Part shown: one piece after another, positions 21,575 to 31,233 of the stretch | How positions within the stretch are numbered: position 1 is the first letter of the stretch | How the letters are laid out: every line of letters starts with the position of its first letter | From: Perkinsus marinus ATCC 50983 | Taxonomy: Eukaryota; Perkinsozoa; Perkinsida; Perkinsidae | DNA length: 64,000 bases | NCBI RefSeq assembly: GCF_000006405.1 | Contig: NW_003207677.1 | Span: 902,848 to 966,847, forward strand | Direction: 5' to 3' | The notes under the pieces: generated by a model | Databases searched by the model: none | Told to the model about the DNA's origin: nothing | What the model saw: only the letters and a program-made list of their open reading frames with translations | Translations under genes and position numbers: made by a program

Positions 21575-22196
21575 ATGACTGCGGGTGCTGCCTCCAACAA
21601 ATCAGGCGTGGCGTCCGAAGCTCAGAGATGCAAGTTGATCCATGCGGAGTATAATGCTTGCATGGCTAAGTGTAATGGTAACCCTTCGAGATGCAGTAAG
21701 CAGGAGCAGGCCTTAAGGCAGTGCGGAGAGAGGTGACATACAGTGGCGGTAGAGTGACGTTGGACTAATACTCGTGTTAGTCTCGGCATCAACTATTGCA
21801 TCCAGGAAGGCATCGATCTCATGCAGTGTGCCAAGTCCCCTACCCAAGATGGCTGTGCTAAGCAGTTCATCAAAATGAGGTATCACTCCCGTCACTGTCA
21901 TAAACGAGGGGCTCTGTTGAATTCAGAGAGTGCAATCGTCCTAGCGGAGCGGAGCTGACTGTTTCCCAAGCCGGAGGCTATGCTATCGGCGGTACCGATT
22001 CTGCCAAATCTCGCTATTTGAGAGGCGCGGAGAAGCTGTTGGGTGGTGTGCCACCTCAGAGGACTGCGGTAATCGCCTCATAATCCTCGGGTATCCTATC
22101 GAGAGACTTCGATGTTGTTAGGCACAGCTTTCGGCGGCCTGCGAGGCTTATGCCGAGGCCAATGGTATCGGCGAACAGAAGAATACTCGGTTCTAA
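21575..22196 (+). CDS. multiple-Cx9C (CHCH-like) protein
   Basis: Four exons (21575-21732, 21781-21879, 21927-22068, 22128-22196) give 155 aa. It has three Cx9C units: CKLIHAEYNAC, CSKQEQALRQC and CIQEGIDLMQC, plus further cysteines in the third and fourth exons. Twin Cx9C proteins are imported into the mitochondrial intermembrane space by the Mia40 relay; many are respiratory-complex assembly factors. There is no presequence, as expected for this class. The C-terminal half (GGYAIGGTDSAKSRYLRGAEK) is not one I recognise. Introns are canonical, 47-59 nt. Confidence 0.75.
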
Positions 22197-22411
22197 GGTT
22201 AGGGTATCACTCTCATATCTATGCCAAATATAGGACGGTCCAGGCTGTGGTTGATATTGATATACGTTTCTAGCGTGTTGGACATTGTGGTCATGTGTTA
22301 TGAGTGATCACTGGGTGGTGGTTGGATTTGATCCCTCATGGGGGAGGCTGAGATGTTCATATTCGGAGGAGTTAAGGTTAGATTTGAATATGCGAGTAAA
22401 CGAGTGGGCGG

Positions 22412-22456
22412 AACTGCATTACCCGAGAATCGAACTCGAGCCTATGGATAGGCAGA
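22412..22456 (-). pseudogene. tRNA-Gly relic, 3' half
   Basis: The minus strand reads TAGGC then TCGAGTTCGATTCTCGGG and TAATGCA: a T-arm like the intact tRNA-Gly and an acceptor 3' strand. Its 5' half lies at 22808-22845 on the other side of the inserted repeat. Confidence 0.6.
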
Positions 22457-22801
22457 ATTGCGTTACGGACTGTTATGGCTCACTTTTACGGTTACGCTTC
22501 AAGCCTCGCAGCCTTGGAGTAAGACGGACGGAATTTGCAAGAAGGACGAGTGGTAAATGCGAAACCAAATGTTATTCTTTCAGCGGTTCGGTTGAATCCG
22601 AGCCACCAGAAACGAGTTTAAGAACTATGTGCGCTGTGGTGGAGTGCATTACAGCGAATGTTTCCGTTACAATTTCCAAAAAGGCAGTTCAGCATCAAGC
22701 GTAAGCCGTAAGGCATTTTCGTAATCGTAGACTACTTACGTTACGCACACCGTAACGTAAACCGTAAGAAAACGTTACACTGCCCATCTATAGCGCAGAT
22801 G
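22457..22801 (+). mobile_element. repeat E, short copy (345 bp)
   Basis: Starts ATTGCGTTACGGACTGTTA and ends ACTGCCCATCTATAGCGCAG. Matches the element at 61385-61858 in inverted orientation along its whole length, apart from about 130 bp absent here. The last 120 bp are packed with TTACG/CGTAA strings. The ends are weakly inverted (TTGCGTTACGG versus AGTGTAACGTT). No transposase frame, so non-autonomous. Confidence 0.75.
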
Positions 22802-22807
22802 CCCCCG

Positions 22808-22845
22808 CGGAAGGGTTGTATTCTACCACTAGGAGAAGACATGGG
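22808..22845 (-). pseudogene. tRNA-Gly relic, 5' half
   Basis: The minus strand reads CTCCTAGTGGTAGAATACAA then CCCTTCCGCGGGG: an A-box and D-arm nearly identical to tRNA-Gly and a possible anticodon arm with TCC. The acceptor strand has drifted. Confidence 0.6.
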
Positions 22846-22989
22846 GAACACTCGAGTCATAAGGTTGAATCCTGGCATGAGGCGTGGAGCCATGCGCCCC
22901 TCATGCTCATTATGATTCCTTCACTATGAACTCTTATTAATCGCCGTGAGTTACAGGTCATAACCATGCTAGCTTCACCTTTGAGGTAC

Positions 22990-23691
22990 GCCAATTGTCC
23001 CTACTGATTCATTTTGCCAGAGAACCCTCCCATAGACTATTCTACGACCGAACGCTATCCGTATGGCTTTTCCCTTCATCGTCAATCCTTCTAATGTTTC
23101 CACGATCTTGCGGCGCAGGGCTCTATTCTCACATCCAAGTTCACTGTCTTAACAACCGTTCTATCACCGACTTGGACGGTACATGCGGATGTGATAAATT
23201 CCGATCCTCATTCCAACACTCAGAGTGAATATGACTGCTGTTACACTTTCAACTGGCCTCTCGGGAATTCTACTTTTCTTTCAATTGAATATGCGCAACA
23301 CAACTCCACGCTTCATTGTAGTGGCATCGAAGGCGCCCTCCGTGAGGATAGGCAAGTAATCCACTTAGGAACATCAATGCTGAATTGCTCATGAATAGAG
23401 TCTTAAAGACCGATGTTGACCAGGGATGAGGCTGGCAACTTGTCATGTACAAGAATCACCTCATACCGCGCAGCTATCCGTCACTTTGAGACCGCGTTTG
23501 ATCTCAGCTACTGGCACTCCGACCATCTGCACCACATCAGTCTCAGTCGCACATGTGTCCATCCTTCTCAATTCACCATCGAAGGGTTTCTGAGAAGCGT
23601 CACTACCCATCTACTCGTAACAATACCCACAGTATACATTTCGAAGTTTCCCGGAACGCGATATGAGATGAACTTTTCCTACTATCACTGA
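22990..23691 (+). CDS. possible secreted, Cys-rich protein, unrecognised
   Basis: An exon at about 23180-23351 encodes SEYDCCYTFNWPLGNST and NSTLHCSGIEG, with several N-glycosylation sequons and cysteines. It ends at a GTAATCC donor. A second exon begins after TTGACCAG near 23425 and runs to a TGA at 23689-23691 (DEAGNLSC, then a His-rich stretch). The 5' part is unclear. No family recognised. Confidence 0.35.
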
Positions 23692-24170
23692 TCGTTCTAC
23701 TAGTTAGTATATTATACTACTAATAATCTACTAGTACTATCGAATACTAACTACACTGTGGAAAATCCGTATAGAAGTAGTTAACCTGCTCACGATGGCA
23801 ATGACAATTCAACACCCCCCTTAAGTCTTCGTGCCAAGTGGGCATGCATAGGTAATACCTCTGAGGCATCAACTGGGGCTGATTTCCTCAGGATCCGTCT
23901 CCTTCTCATTAAGATGAAGAATCTCAGCGCCAACACACCGAGGAGCTGAGAGACATCATGCGAGGATAAGCTGAAATTCGTGCGGTAATGGCGAAAGTCT
24001 GCAGCCCACGAGAACGAAGCGCTACGGCGTGATTATTCTTATCGGACACGACAAATTCCGTGGAGGCCCCGAGTGAGCCAAGTTGGCTCCATTTGAAGGT
24101 CAATTTATGGCCTCACGAATGAAAACATTGTCCACTTATACGATTCGAATATATGTTACCATTGTGAGCG
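23692..24170. other. no gene seen
   Basis: Includes a short AT-rich, TACTAGT-rich patch at 23696-23750. Nothing else recognised. Confidence 0.4.
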
Positions 24171-25083
24171 TCACGCATCTCCACTCCTTACCAAATAGAC
24201 AGCAATCTCTATGAGGAAGCATGAGAGGCCAACTGTATAGATAACTCCACTGTTGTTCACAATATTGGCTGCATCCTCCCATTGGCTAGGGAGCATCCCG
24301 CTACAAACGTACCTTAACAGAGCATATCCAATCATCACTTTCGGACTCCGATATTCGACCATATCGACCATCGTCTCACGATTTCAGAAACGCCACAGGT
24401 GACAAACATTCGAAAGTTATCCTCTTCTCTCTCACATACAGAAAAAACACCCAAAGGGGGTCCTCGGTGAATCCGTAGTTCTCCACTACGCCAGGACATT
24501 CTGATTGGAGCAGCTCGTCCAGATTCGAGAGCTGCTATAACGGTGACCCGACCGACCGTTAACAGTAAAACACCGCATAGTCCATTCCCGACGACCTACT
24601 TGGGATGGCTCATTGCATCAATGACTTTGCCAGCTGTATCAAGGGTGCAGGAAGATATCACCCGATTGGCCAGAGAGATGTGCGAGAACATCTGAAGGAG
24701 AGTTGGCGGTGCGATAGATAGGGTATCGATTCGGCCTCTACCTGTACTATAGTCACTATTCGGAGGCCAATGATGGTCCATGCTACAGTTCCGTAAGCTA
24801 AGACCATCGATGGTGAGGCGAATACCAATCCGTAGTAAGGCAGCAGGGGTAAAAAGGGACTCGATAATGATAGAAAGTTTGACCTGAAAAATGATGTGTG
24901 CCCGTGGGATCGAACTGGTGCCCTTTCACTCACAAATCGGTCGAAGGGATCGACAATATAATCGACATTGTGATGAAAGTGAGATTTATCAATGGTGGGA
25001 AATATGTGAGGAAGATGAACCCTCTGACACGACGAGCGTAACTCCTCTCTACCATATCGATACCAATCCTGAGAGATAATCAT
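24171..25083 (-). CDS. unrecognised multi-exon gene
   Basis: Read on the minus strand: an exon ending DYIVDPFDRF; a 50-nt GT-AG intron at 24933-24884; an exon reading VKLSIIIESLFTPAALLRIG and onward to DTLSIAPPTLLQMFSHISLA; then QLSNLDELLQSECPG near 24500, and a hydrophobic segment near 24180-24360 (GVIYTVGLSCFLIEIAVYLV). The frames join in phase where tested. No domain recognised; the last exon suggests a membrane segment. Outer limits are guesses. Confidence 0.4.
24884..24933 (-). other. intron built around a tRNA-like B-box
   Basis: A 50-nt minus-strand GT-AG intron containing GGGCACCAGTTCGATCCCAC, a T-arm-like sequence in sense orientation. Confidence 0.65.
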
Positions 25084-25300
25084 ACCAGCAACTCCCAGTT
25101 GATTAATAAGGGCTTCTACTACACTTCAACGAACTGCGAGGAGGAATAGCATTCGCTGTCATTCGACTTGAGACTAGGCTTCTCAGGCATTAGAAAAGAA
25201 ACGATTGAAGACAGGACTATAAACGACTACGGAATCTGCCAAGGGAACTTAGTGTGTTTAGGGACAAACGACGCAAATAGGAGATGATTCAGAAATAAAC

Positions 25301-25371
25301 TGCATCATCCGAGAATCGAACTCGGGTCACAACGATGGCAACGTTGTATTCTACCACTAGACCAATGATGC
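25301..25371 (-). tRNA. trnG-GCC: tRNA-Gly(GCC), second copy
   Basis: 71 nt, identical base for base to the copy at 16985-17055 and in opposite orientation. All stems and both promoter boxes are intact. Confidence 0.96.
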
Positions 25372-26640
25372 AACTGATAAATAAGACGATATCACCCCCG
25401 TGTCTACTCGAAGTGCCTATTCACTCTCTCTACATAACGTTGCGCAATTCAAGTATGGCCGAACTTCATTCAGAAATAGTGAACAATCTTACCACAACAA
25501 CCTTATCAGGGATGGAAGGGAAAACAAGTCCTCGGAGAGCTCAAGAATGAACAAACCGGCAGGGGAAGCTTCTCTCGGATGAATGTTAGCGTCGCCCTAA
25601 TGCCAGGAGGGCTGTTGGGGATTTTCCTCCAAGTAAACTGATAACTATCTACAATAGAAAGTGGAAGAGCAGCAGCATACGGGTATCAGTTTCGTGAATG
25701 GTTATTATCATTGATCAAAAGAGCCGTTCTAGAGCTACAATTGATAAGGGAGACGCCGTCATCAGCGGACAACCACACGAGTGTTACCATCTCGAAATCT
25801 CAAGGCTTCTTGTCGTTTCTCACACTGCGAGACCGTTACCCAAAAGACCGCTGGGCAACCCTATTAAAAGGTGTCGAAGGAGGGGGACTCCCTTCCCGCG
25901 CTTTTAAATCGACATCACTGCAAGAGGTCGATCGTTTCATCGACCTTCATGGAATCTCTCGCTACCGTGCCTTCTGCCACAGCTCTATCAGTTGGGCGCA
26001 TATGACCCTGAGGCAGCGTATGCTTAGCATACCTTCCTCGCAAAATTCATTATCTTGGCGATTTATAGACCGAAGCTATAATATCCACGAGTTAATCTAA
26101 GACCATCCAAGACCGACTCTACCAATCGAAAACAACAAATATCATCTCACCGCAATACTCTCATATTATGCTAGGTCTAATCAATTTTTTGCGAGCGATA
26201 AAATTATCTACTGTTGAAACGCTTGAGCATGCTCACATACTGCTAGGTTCGAATCGGACTCCTGAAACCGTTGAAGGGGGAGATGAGAGTGCAAGGTCCT
26301 TTATCGTAGAACTACTGATGATGGTTGGAGATACTGAAAATGAACGCCACTCTGTATCACTCACCTCGACTGGGAGACATGCCCCCTCGCATGATGATAA
26401 ACACAACATATCAGTTGACATAGACCTCGAGAGACCTCATATCACCACCAAACCGGCGACAACAACAACGGCGATCTTAGACTTAACCAACATTGGTACA
26501 AAATATGAGGAGGCTATGCATCGACAGCACATGCTCAGCTGTAGTATGAGATAGAGAAGGACTATGTGGTCAATGCATAATCATCACTAACATAGGCCAG
26601 CCATTCTAAGTATTTTCAAAAACACCCGAGAACCGTCATC
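25372..26640. other. no confident gene; two long plus-strand ORFs
   Basis: Open frames at 25711-26100 and 26168-26554 on the plus strand have no recognisable domain and no splice context I trust. They may be chance frames. Confidence 0.3.
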
Positions 26641-26645
26641 GTCCG

Positions 26646-27870
26646 AGCTACACTTGAATATTCTCCTCTTTATTCTTCGGACTCGACACAGGTACACCAA
26701 CAGCAACCTTATCCGTATCATCAGCCTCAGTGCCTCTAGCAACATACCCGCTAGTGATAACCTGAACATTAGTTTCAAATGTGCGACTATCATACCACTC
26801 ATTCCTCATATTACCGTAGCATTCACGCCTCCCATCGGACCAGTGGTGGAAATCCTGAGGCCATTCCTCAACTTCGAATACCACATTAGAGCCAATGCCA
26901 ACAACATCTGAAAATTAAACGTTCGAACCTCATACCACTCCTTCCCTAATTACCAGATGCAATACCACCACCGGTATGAAAAACGACAGGTACATCACGA
27001 AAGTCAAGCCTTGATTATTCGCCCAGTGTTGGAACGTCGAATAGTCCAAAACCGAATAGAATGAACATGCGTATCTTTAAGATCAGCAACTGCATCCTCG
27101 CACACTACTTAACCCCTTACGTTGGATTCGCAACGGCCGGGACCACCCTGAGCCCAGAGACTTCACACTCCTCTATAAACGTCTCGCACCGCTTCACATA
27201 GTCCAACACCTGAACAACATTAGAATTAGCCATGAAGCTGCTGCACAAAAGGGACAAAAGCCGCCAACAGTTACCTGCCAAACTGAGAGGATCTGACACA
27301 CTGCCAACGCACCGTTGAGAACAGCGTAAAGACCCATAAACGAACGACTGTTATTAGCGTAAGAATAATACAGAGCTGTGGGGGAGACAACCGTGATGGC
27401 CAACAGAACATAATACCTGAAAAAACGACATACGAAAATCGTAAAATGCTTCGCTCCGCCGCCTTTGCACTTGCTACTCACCATATGTAGACAGGTACCG
27501 ATACGAACCACACTGCGATGGCGAAGGCGATGCAAAAAATTATCGGTACGAGGGACAGGTAGAATGTGAGCCTTACTCTGAAGGCCAAACGGTCATCTGC
27601 AAGATGTATTCCAAGCCTGGCAAGACATATGAGGATGATATCTCCATCGTAACGATGAGAGCTTACACCCTTTTAGGCTTGTATGCAACTCCTTGTACCG
27701 TAGGGAAGGATGATGGAGTAGCAGCAGTGACAGGGTTGATCTGGGGACTGTTAGTTGTTTGCATTTATCAGAGTTACTAACTGTCAGAAGAAATAATACC
27801 ACAAGGCGAGCGCTGTTCAAACAGCTGCCATAACACAACGATACAGGGAGACAGATCACACAATACCGCG
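26646..27870 (-). CDS. putative four-TM (tetraspanin-like) protein
   Basis: Minus-strand exons with membrane segments: near 27780-27830 (RLVVLFLLTVS), 27300-27420 (YYVLLAITVVSPTALYYSYA and GLYAVLNGALAVCQILSVWQ) and 26950-27010 (GLTFVMYLSFFIPVVVLHL). Cys/Asn-bearing sequence lies between the third and fourth, and there is a 75-residue acidic C-terminal tail ending at about 26646. Exons are separated by GT-AG introns; one (near 27480-27420) carries motif C. The topology resembles the gene at 8659, but no signature motif is visible. Exon list incomplete. Confidence 0.45.
27448..27459 (+). repeat. motif C copy in intron
   Basis: GCTTCGCTCCGC on the plus strand, antisense inside a minus-strand GT-AG intron that begins GTGAGTAGC and ends TTTTTTCAG. 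Confidence 0.7.
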
Positions 27871-28501
27871 TATTCTTGGCTCACGCGTGCTACAACACAG
27901 CATAATAATCTCGAAAACCATCACCAACAATGACTGAATGTTGCATGGCTCCTATGCAACCTCCAAGGCAGCTCACTTACCCTCACGTTCTGCCTCGTAC
28001 CCAATACGCGACAGGTTCATGAACAACGCGTCGATAAGAGATGATCCTCACCCACATGGGGACATCGTCGTGACGCCGCTAACCAGATGTTGCCGGTGAC
28101 CTCTCAAAGCGAATTCTATCCTCGAACCTTCCTGCTCCCCATCCCCCACAAAGTTGATTGCTCGAAATCCCGCGGACTCGTAGTATCGCCGATAAAATGA
28201 ATTCAGCATCTTTGGGCATCCAGAGTCAAGCCAATTTATAACGAGAATAATTACTCTCTCAGTAATACTTGCGACTATCTATCGGAAGACCCCAGATCAA
28301 ATCCCCCATGAGTCACATTGAACAATGCTTAAATTCACTTCACTTGTGTGGATCATTTCCATCAACTAGTTTGCCTTCTATCCACTTACTCACATCCCTG
28401 TCCTAAACCCTCCTTTTCCTCGTCGTGTTTCATATCACCAAGTCGGCGGAACCGCATGCAGCTGCACCGACCCTTCCTAGCACCTTACATAATCAACATG
28501 T

Positions 28502-28519
28502 AAAATCTTCGCTGTGCGC
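28502..28519 (+). repeat. motif A copy
   Basis: AAAATCTTCGCTGTGCGC, a perfect match to the consensus. Confidence 0.85.
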
Positions 28520-28664
28520 ACCGAGCAGCGTATCTTCCCTCCAACTCGACATATCTCACAAGATACAAAGGATATGAACCCACCTTAGATTCTTTGACCA
28601 CTTTGCGGTTCGCCCAATTATTCATCATTATGTTTGGAAAAAAATAAAAGGATGACGTTTTCTT

Positions 28665-28676
28665 GCTTCGCTTCGC
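28665..28676 (+). repeat. motif C variant
   Basis: GCTTCGCTTCGC. Confidence 0.6.
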
Positions 28677-29076
28677 TAGAGAAAGGAAAACGACAAAAAT
28701 AGTACATTCGGAATATGACGAGCCAGACGGCTGTCAACACGGTCTATAGATCCGCGGTCGCATCTACGTTCTCATAGTGCGCACGCATAAACAACAAAGA
28801 AAAACTTGCTCACGACCACCTCCATCACCACAACGACGACGACGAGGAGGAGGAGCGCAGCAAATACTCATCGACCATCAGTAATAACTCTCCACAACTA
28901 CTGCTTATCATATTTCTACCCAAGACTAGTACTATTTTACAAGCTGAAAAATCATCAGGGTATTTCCTCCGACGTGCCCCACACCCTCACCGACGAGGAT
29001 GACTACGGCAATCGACTTGAGAAATAAAATCATCACAGAAAGTTGTCACAATAATCCATAATAATCACATCCAATA

Positions 29077-30012
29077 TTAGAGATGTTTAAGGTGAAGCAG
29101 CGAGCTATCCCCTTCCACGTGAGGGAATAACTCTTCTGCCAGAATGTCAAATATAATGCGCGGTTCGTCAAAAGTGAGTCTATGATAGTCTTCAGGCGAA
29201 AGATCATGATACCTTTCAGCATCCAAACGTACAACACAAGACGTAGTGAATTTGAGGACCTGACCAAAACAATATCTTAGCGGAGCGATGCAAAACTATC
29301 ATCGCTATTACCTCATATTCTGCTGAGGGGTTCGGAGGGCCCTCTAGTATAACTTGATACCGTAATGGTATGCCAGAAGTACTACTAGACGAGTCCATTG
29401 TACCCTCTTCCTCCGATATAAAAGGAACTGGCGGCGACATTAGCATCATCATCGGAGCGCTAGGTGGCAGGCCAGTGAAGCAGCATGGTGATGGGGGCGC
29501 GTGAATCCGAACAAACGTATTATTCGGTGCCCTATGATAAATACCGTTCAAGGTGAGCTCCAACACATAGTCAACCTAAAAATTAAGATTCAAATATCGC
29601 TTCGCTCCGCTAATATTATTACCATCTCATTTCTGCTTATACAATACTCACGTACGTCCACTTTCACGACACTGCAACCCGATACTTCAATTTTTTCCGT
29701 AACTCCGTCTTTAATTGAAATGATCTTAGCATCGACAAAATGCTGCTTCGCTTCGCTAACTATCAACTCATCTTCTTCAACTTCCAACAACGTCAATGAT
29801 TCCTCGTTGAATCGACTACCCGTATCTTCCGTATCAGCGCACAGCGAAGATTTTCCCACTCCCACTGCAGGCCAATTCTCCTTCAGAGTGGCCGGTATAT
29901 TAGGCGAAGTCACAACAGCCGAAGTTTCTCCCAAACCCCCGACAACTTCTTCCGAACTTTCACTGAGTGATGGTAGGACTACGGGATTCGATATAGCTTC
30001 CGAAACAGACAT
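29077..30012 (-). CDS. 267-aa acidic protein, unrecognised
   Basis: Three minus-strand exons, 30012-29656, 29575-29312 and 29259-29077, join in phase to 267 aa. The first third is Ser/Glu-rich and probably disordered. The rest has alternating hydrophobic residues suggesting a beta-rich domain (AKIISIKDGVTEKIEVSG, then DYVLELTLNGIYHRAPNN, RYQVILEGPP). A Pro/Met-rich loop sits in the middle and an acidic C-terminus follows. Both introns are GT-AG and carry motif C sequence. Exon 1 itself contains motif A (translated KSSLCAD) and a motif C variant (VSEAKQ). An upstream exon cannot be excluded. No family assigned. Confidence 0.65.
29280..29291 (-). repeat. motif C variant in intron
   Basis: Minus strand GCATCGCTCCGC, in the intron between exons 2 and 3 of the 267-aa gene. 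Confidence 0.55.
29599..29610 (+). repeat. motif C copy in intron
   Basis: GCTTCGCTCCGC, antisense in the first intron (29655-29576) of the 267-aa gene. Confidence 0.75.
29745..29756 (+). repeat. motif C variant in exon
   Basis: GCTTCGCTTCGC, inside coding exon 1 of the 267-aa gene (antisense). Confidence 0.55.
29837..29854 (-). repeat. motif A copy in exon
   Basis: The minus strand reads AAAATCTTCGCTGTGCGC in the coding frame of the 267-aa gene. A GT...AG interval around it would be 44 nt and break the frame, so it is probably translated. Confidence 0.75.
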
Positions 30013-30135
30013 TTTTGACAATCCGAAATAATAGGGAATTCCTGGAAAGCACATCCGGAAGAATTTAAAATGAACCCAACACTATAATCAATAAGTGATG
30101 AAACGCAGAGGCTCTCTAGTATAATGACGAGCTCC

Positions 30136-30153
30136 GTCACGCGCCACGAAATT
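30136..30153 (-). repeat. motif B copy
   Basis: The minus strand reads AATTTCGTGGCGCGTGAC in the 5' flank of the 267-aa gene, between GTGATGGGTG and a downstream ACTAG; it could be a 5'-UTR intron. Confidence 0.8.
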
Positions 30154-30187
30154 CACCCATCACTTTCCACCTTTGTGGGAAATAAAA

Positions 30188-30198
30188 CTTCGCTCCGC
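30188..30198 (+). repeat. motif C, partial
   Basis: CTTCGCTCCGC between the lectin gene and the 267-aa gene. Confidence 0.55.
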
Positions 30199-30249
30199 CT
30201 CCATATCAACCTTATGTAAAAAAGATATTTCTCGCGCGCTACTACAAGA

Positions 30250-31147
30250 TTAGAAAAGATGCTTTTTCTCCACGACTTGTAATTGTCGCCAAACATACAA
30301 ACCACCGACGACGACTACTATGATACCTGACCGAAAAATTGAGGAAATGCAAGATTTAACGAGATTGCAAGATGCTCCTTACAAAGCATAAAGAGCTTAT
30401 TCGCCAAACTATGCGAACTGCTGATGGAATCTTCCAAATCATCACTTATCAGCGAACTGACGAAAATGCACAAACATGCAACGCTTCGCTCCGCCTGTAG
30501 ATATTACCGTCCATCATTACCATCAACCTTGGTTAACTGCTCTCTAACCTTCTCAACACGGTCCTGACAATGACGCACAGTGAAGATTTCATCCAACATA
30601 CACAACCGATGATACACATAAAATAAAAAATAAAAAATAAAATAAAGTTATTCCCCTTAACAGTCTCAATCTCCCTAGCATGCAATTACAAATTAATACA
30701 CAAATAAAATCGCAATCCATCCAAGTTGTTCCTCGAATAAATCAAGTTGACGTGAACGTTTGTGCGGTGACCTCCTTCTACCACCATTACTGTGAGAACT
30801 ATCACGCTTTCAGCCATCCCCTTAAACGAAGTATACATAAACGCGTCACGACCAATTCCATTCAGAGACTCCCCTTGTGTGATACCTTATGATCGCCGGA
30901 TTCCCGCGTGAGCATCTCCTTTAAACCAACCATCTGATTCTTCAACACAGACAGTCCACCCGAACCTACAACATATCCTCAAAATCTTCCCTGTGCGTTG
31001 ATAATAATAACAACAATAAAAGATACCTTCCTCAGTAGCTTTGATTTCCTTCCTCAATTGCTTCATTCGTGACTCCAAATCGATAACTTGATGAGTAATT
31101 CTACCTGAACGAAAATCGCAAATCCACAAACTAATCGCCACCATCGT

Positions 31148-31233
<86 letters not shown>

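Larger units (their letters stand above)
27871..29076. other. no recognised gene; motifs A and C present
   Basis: Low coding signal. Motif A lies at 28502-28519 (plus) and the motif C variant GCTTCGCTTCGC at 28665-28676. These may mark unrecognised introns. Confidence 0.35.

Noticed and set aside
25711-26554. Two plus-strand open frames of about 129 aa each
   Set aside because: No domain, composition bias or splice context supports them; treated as unassigned sequence.
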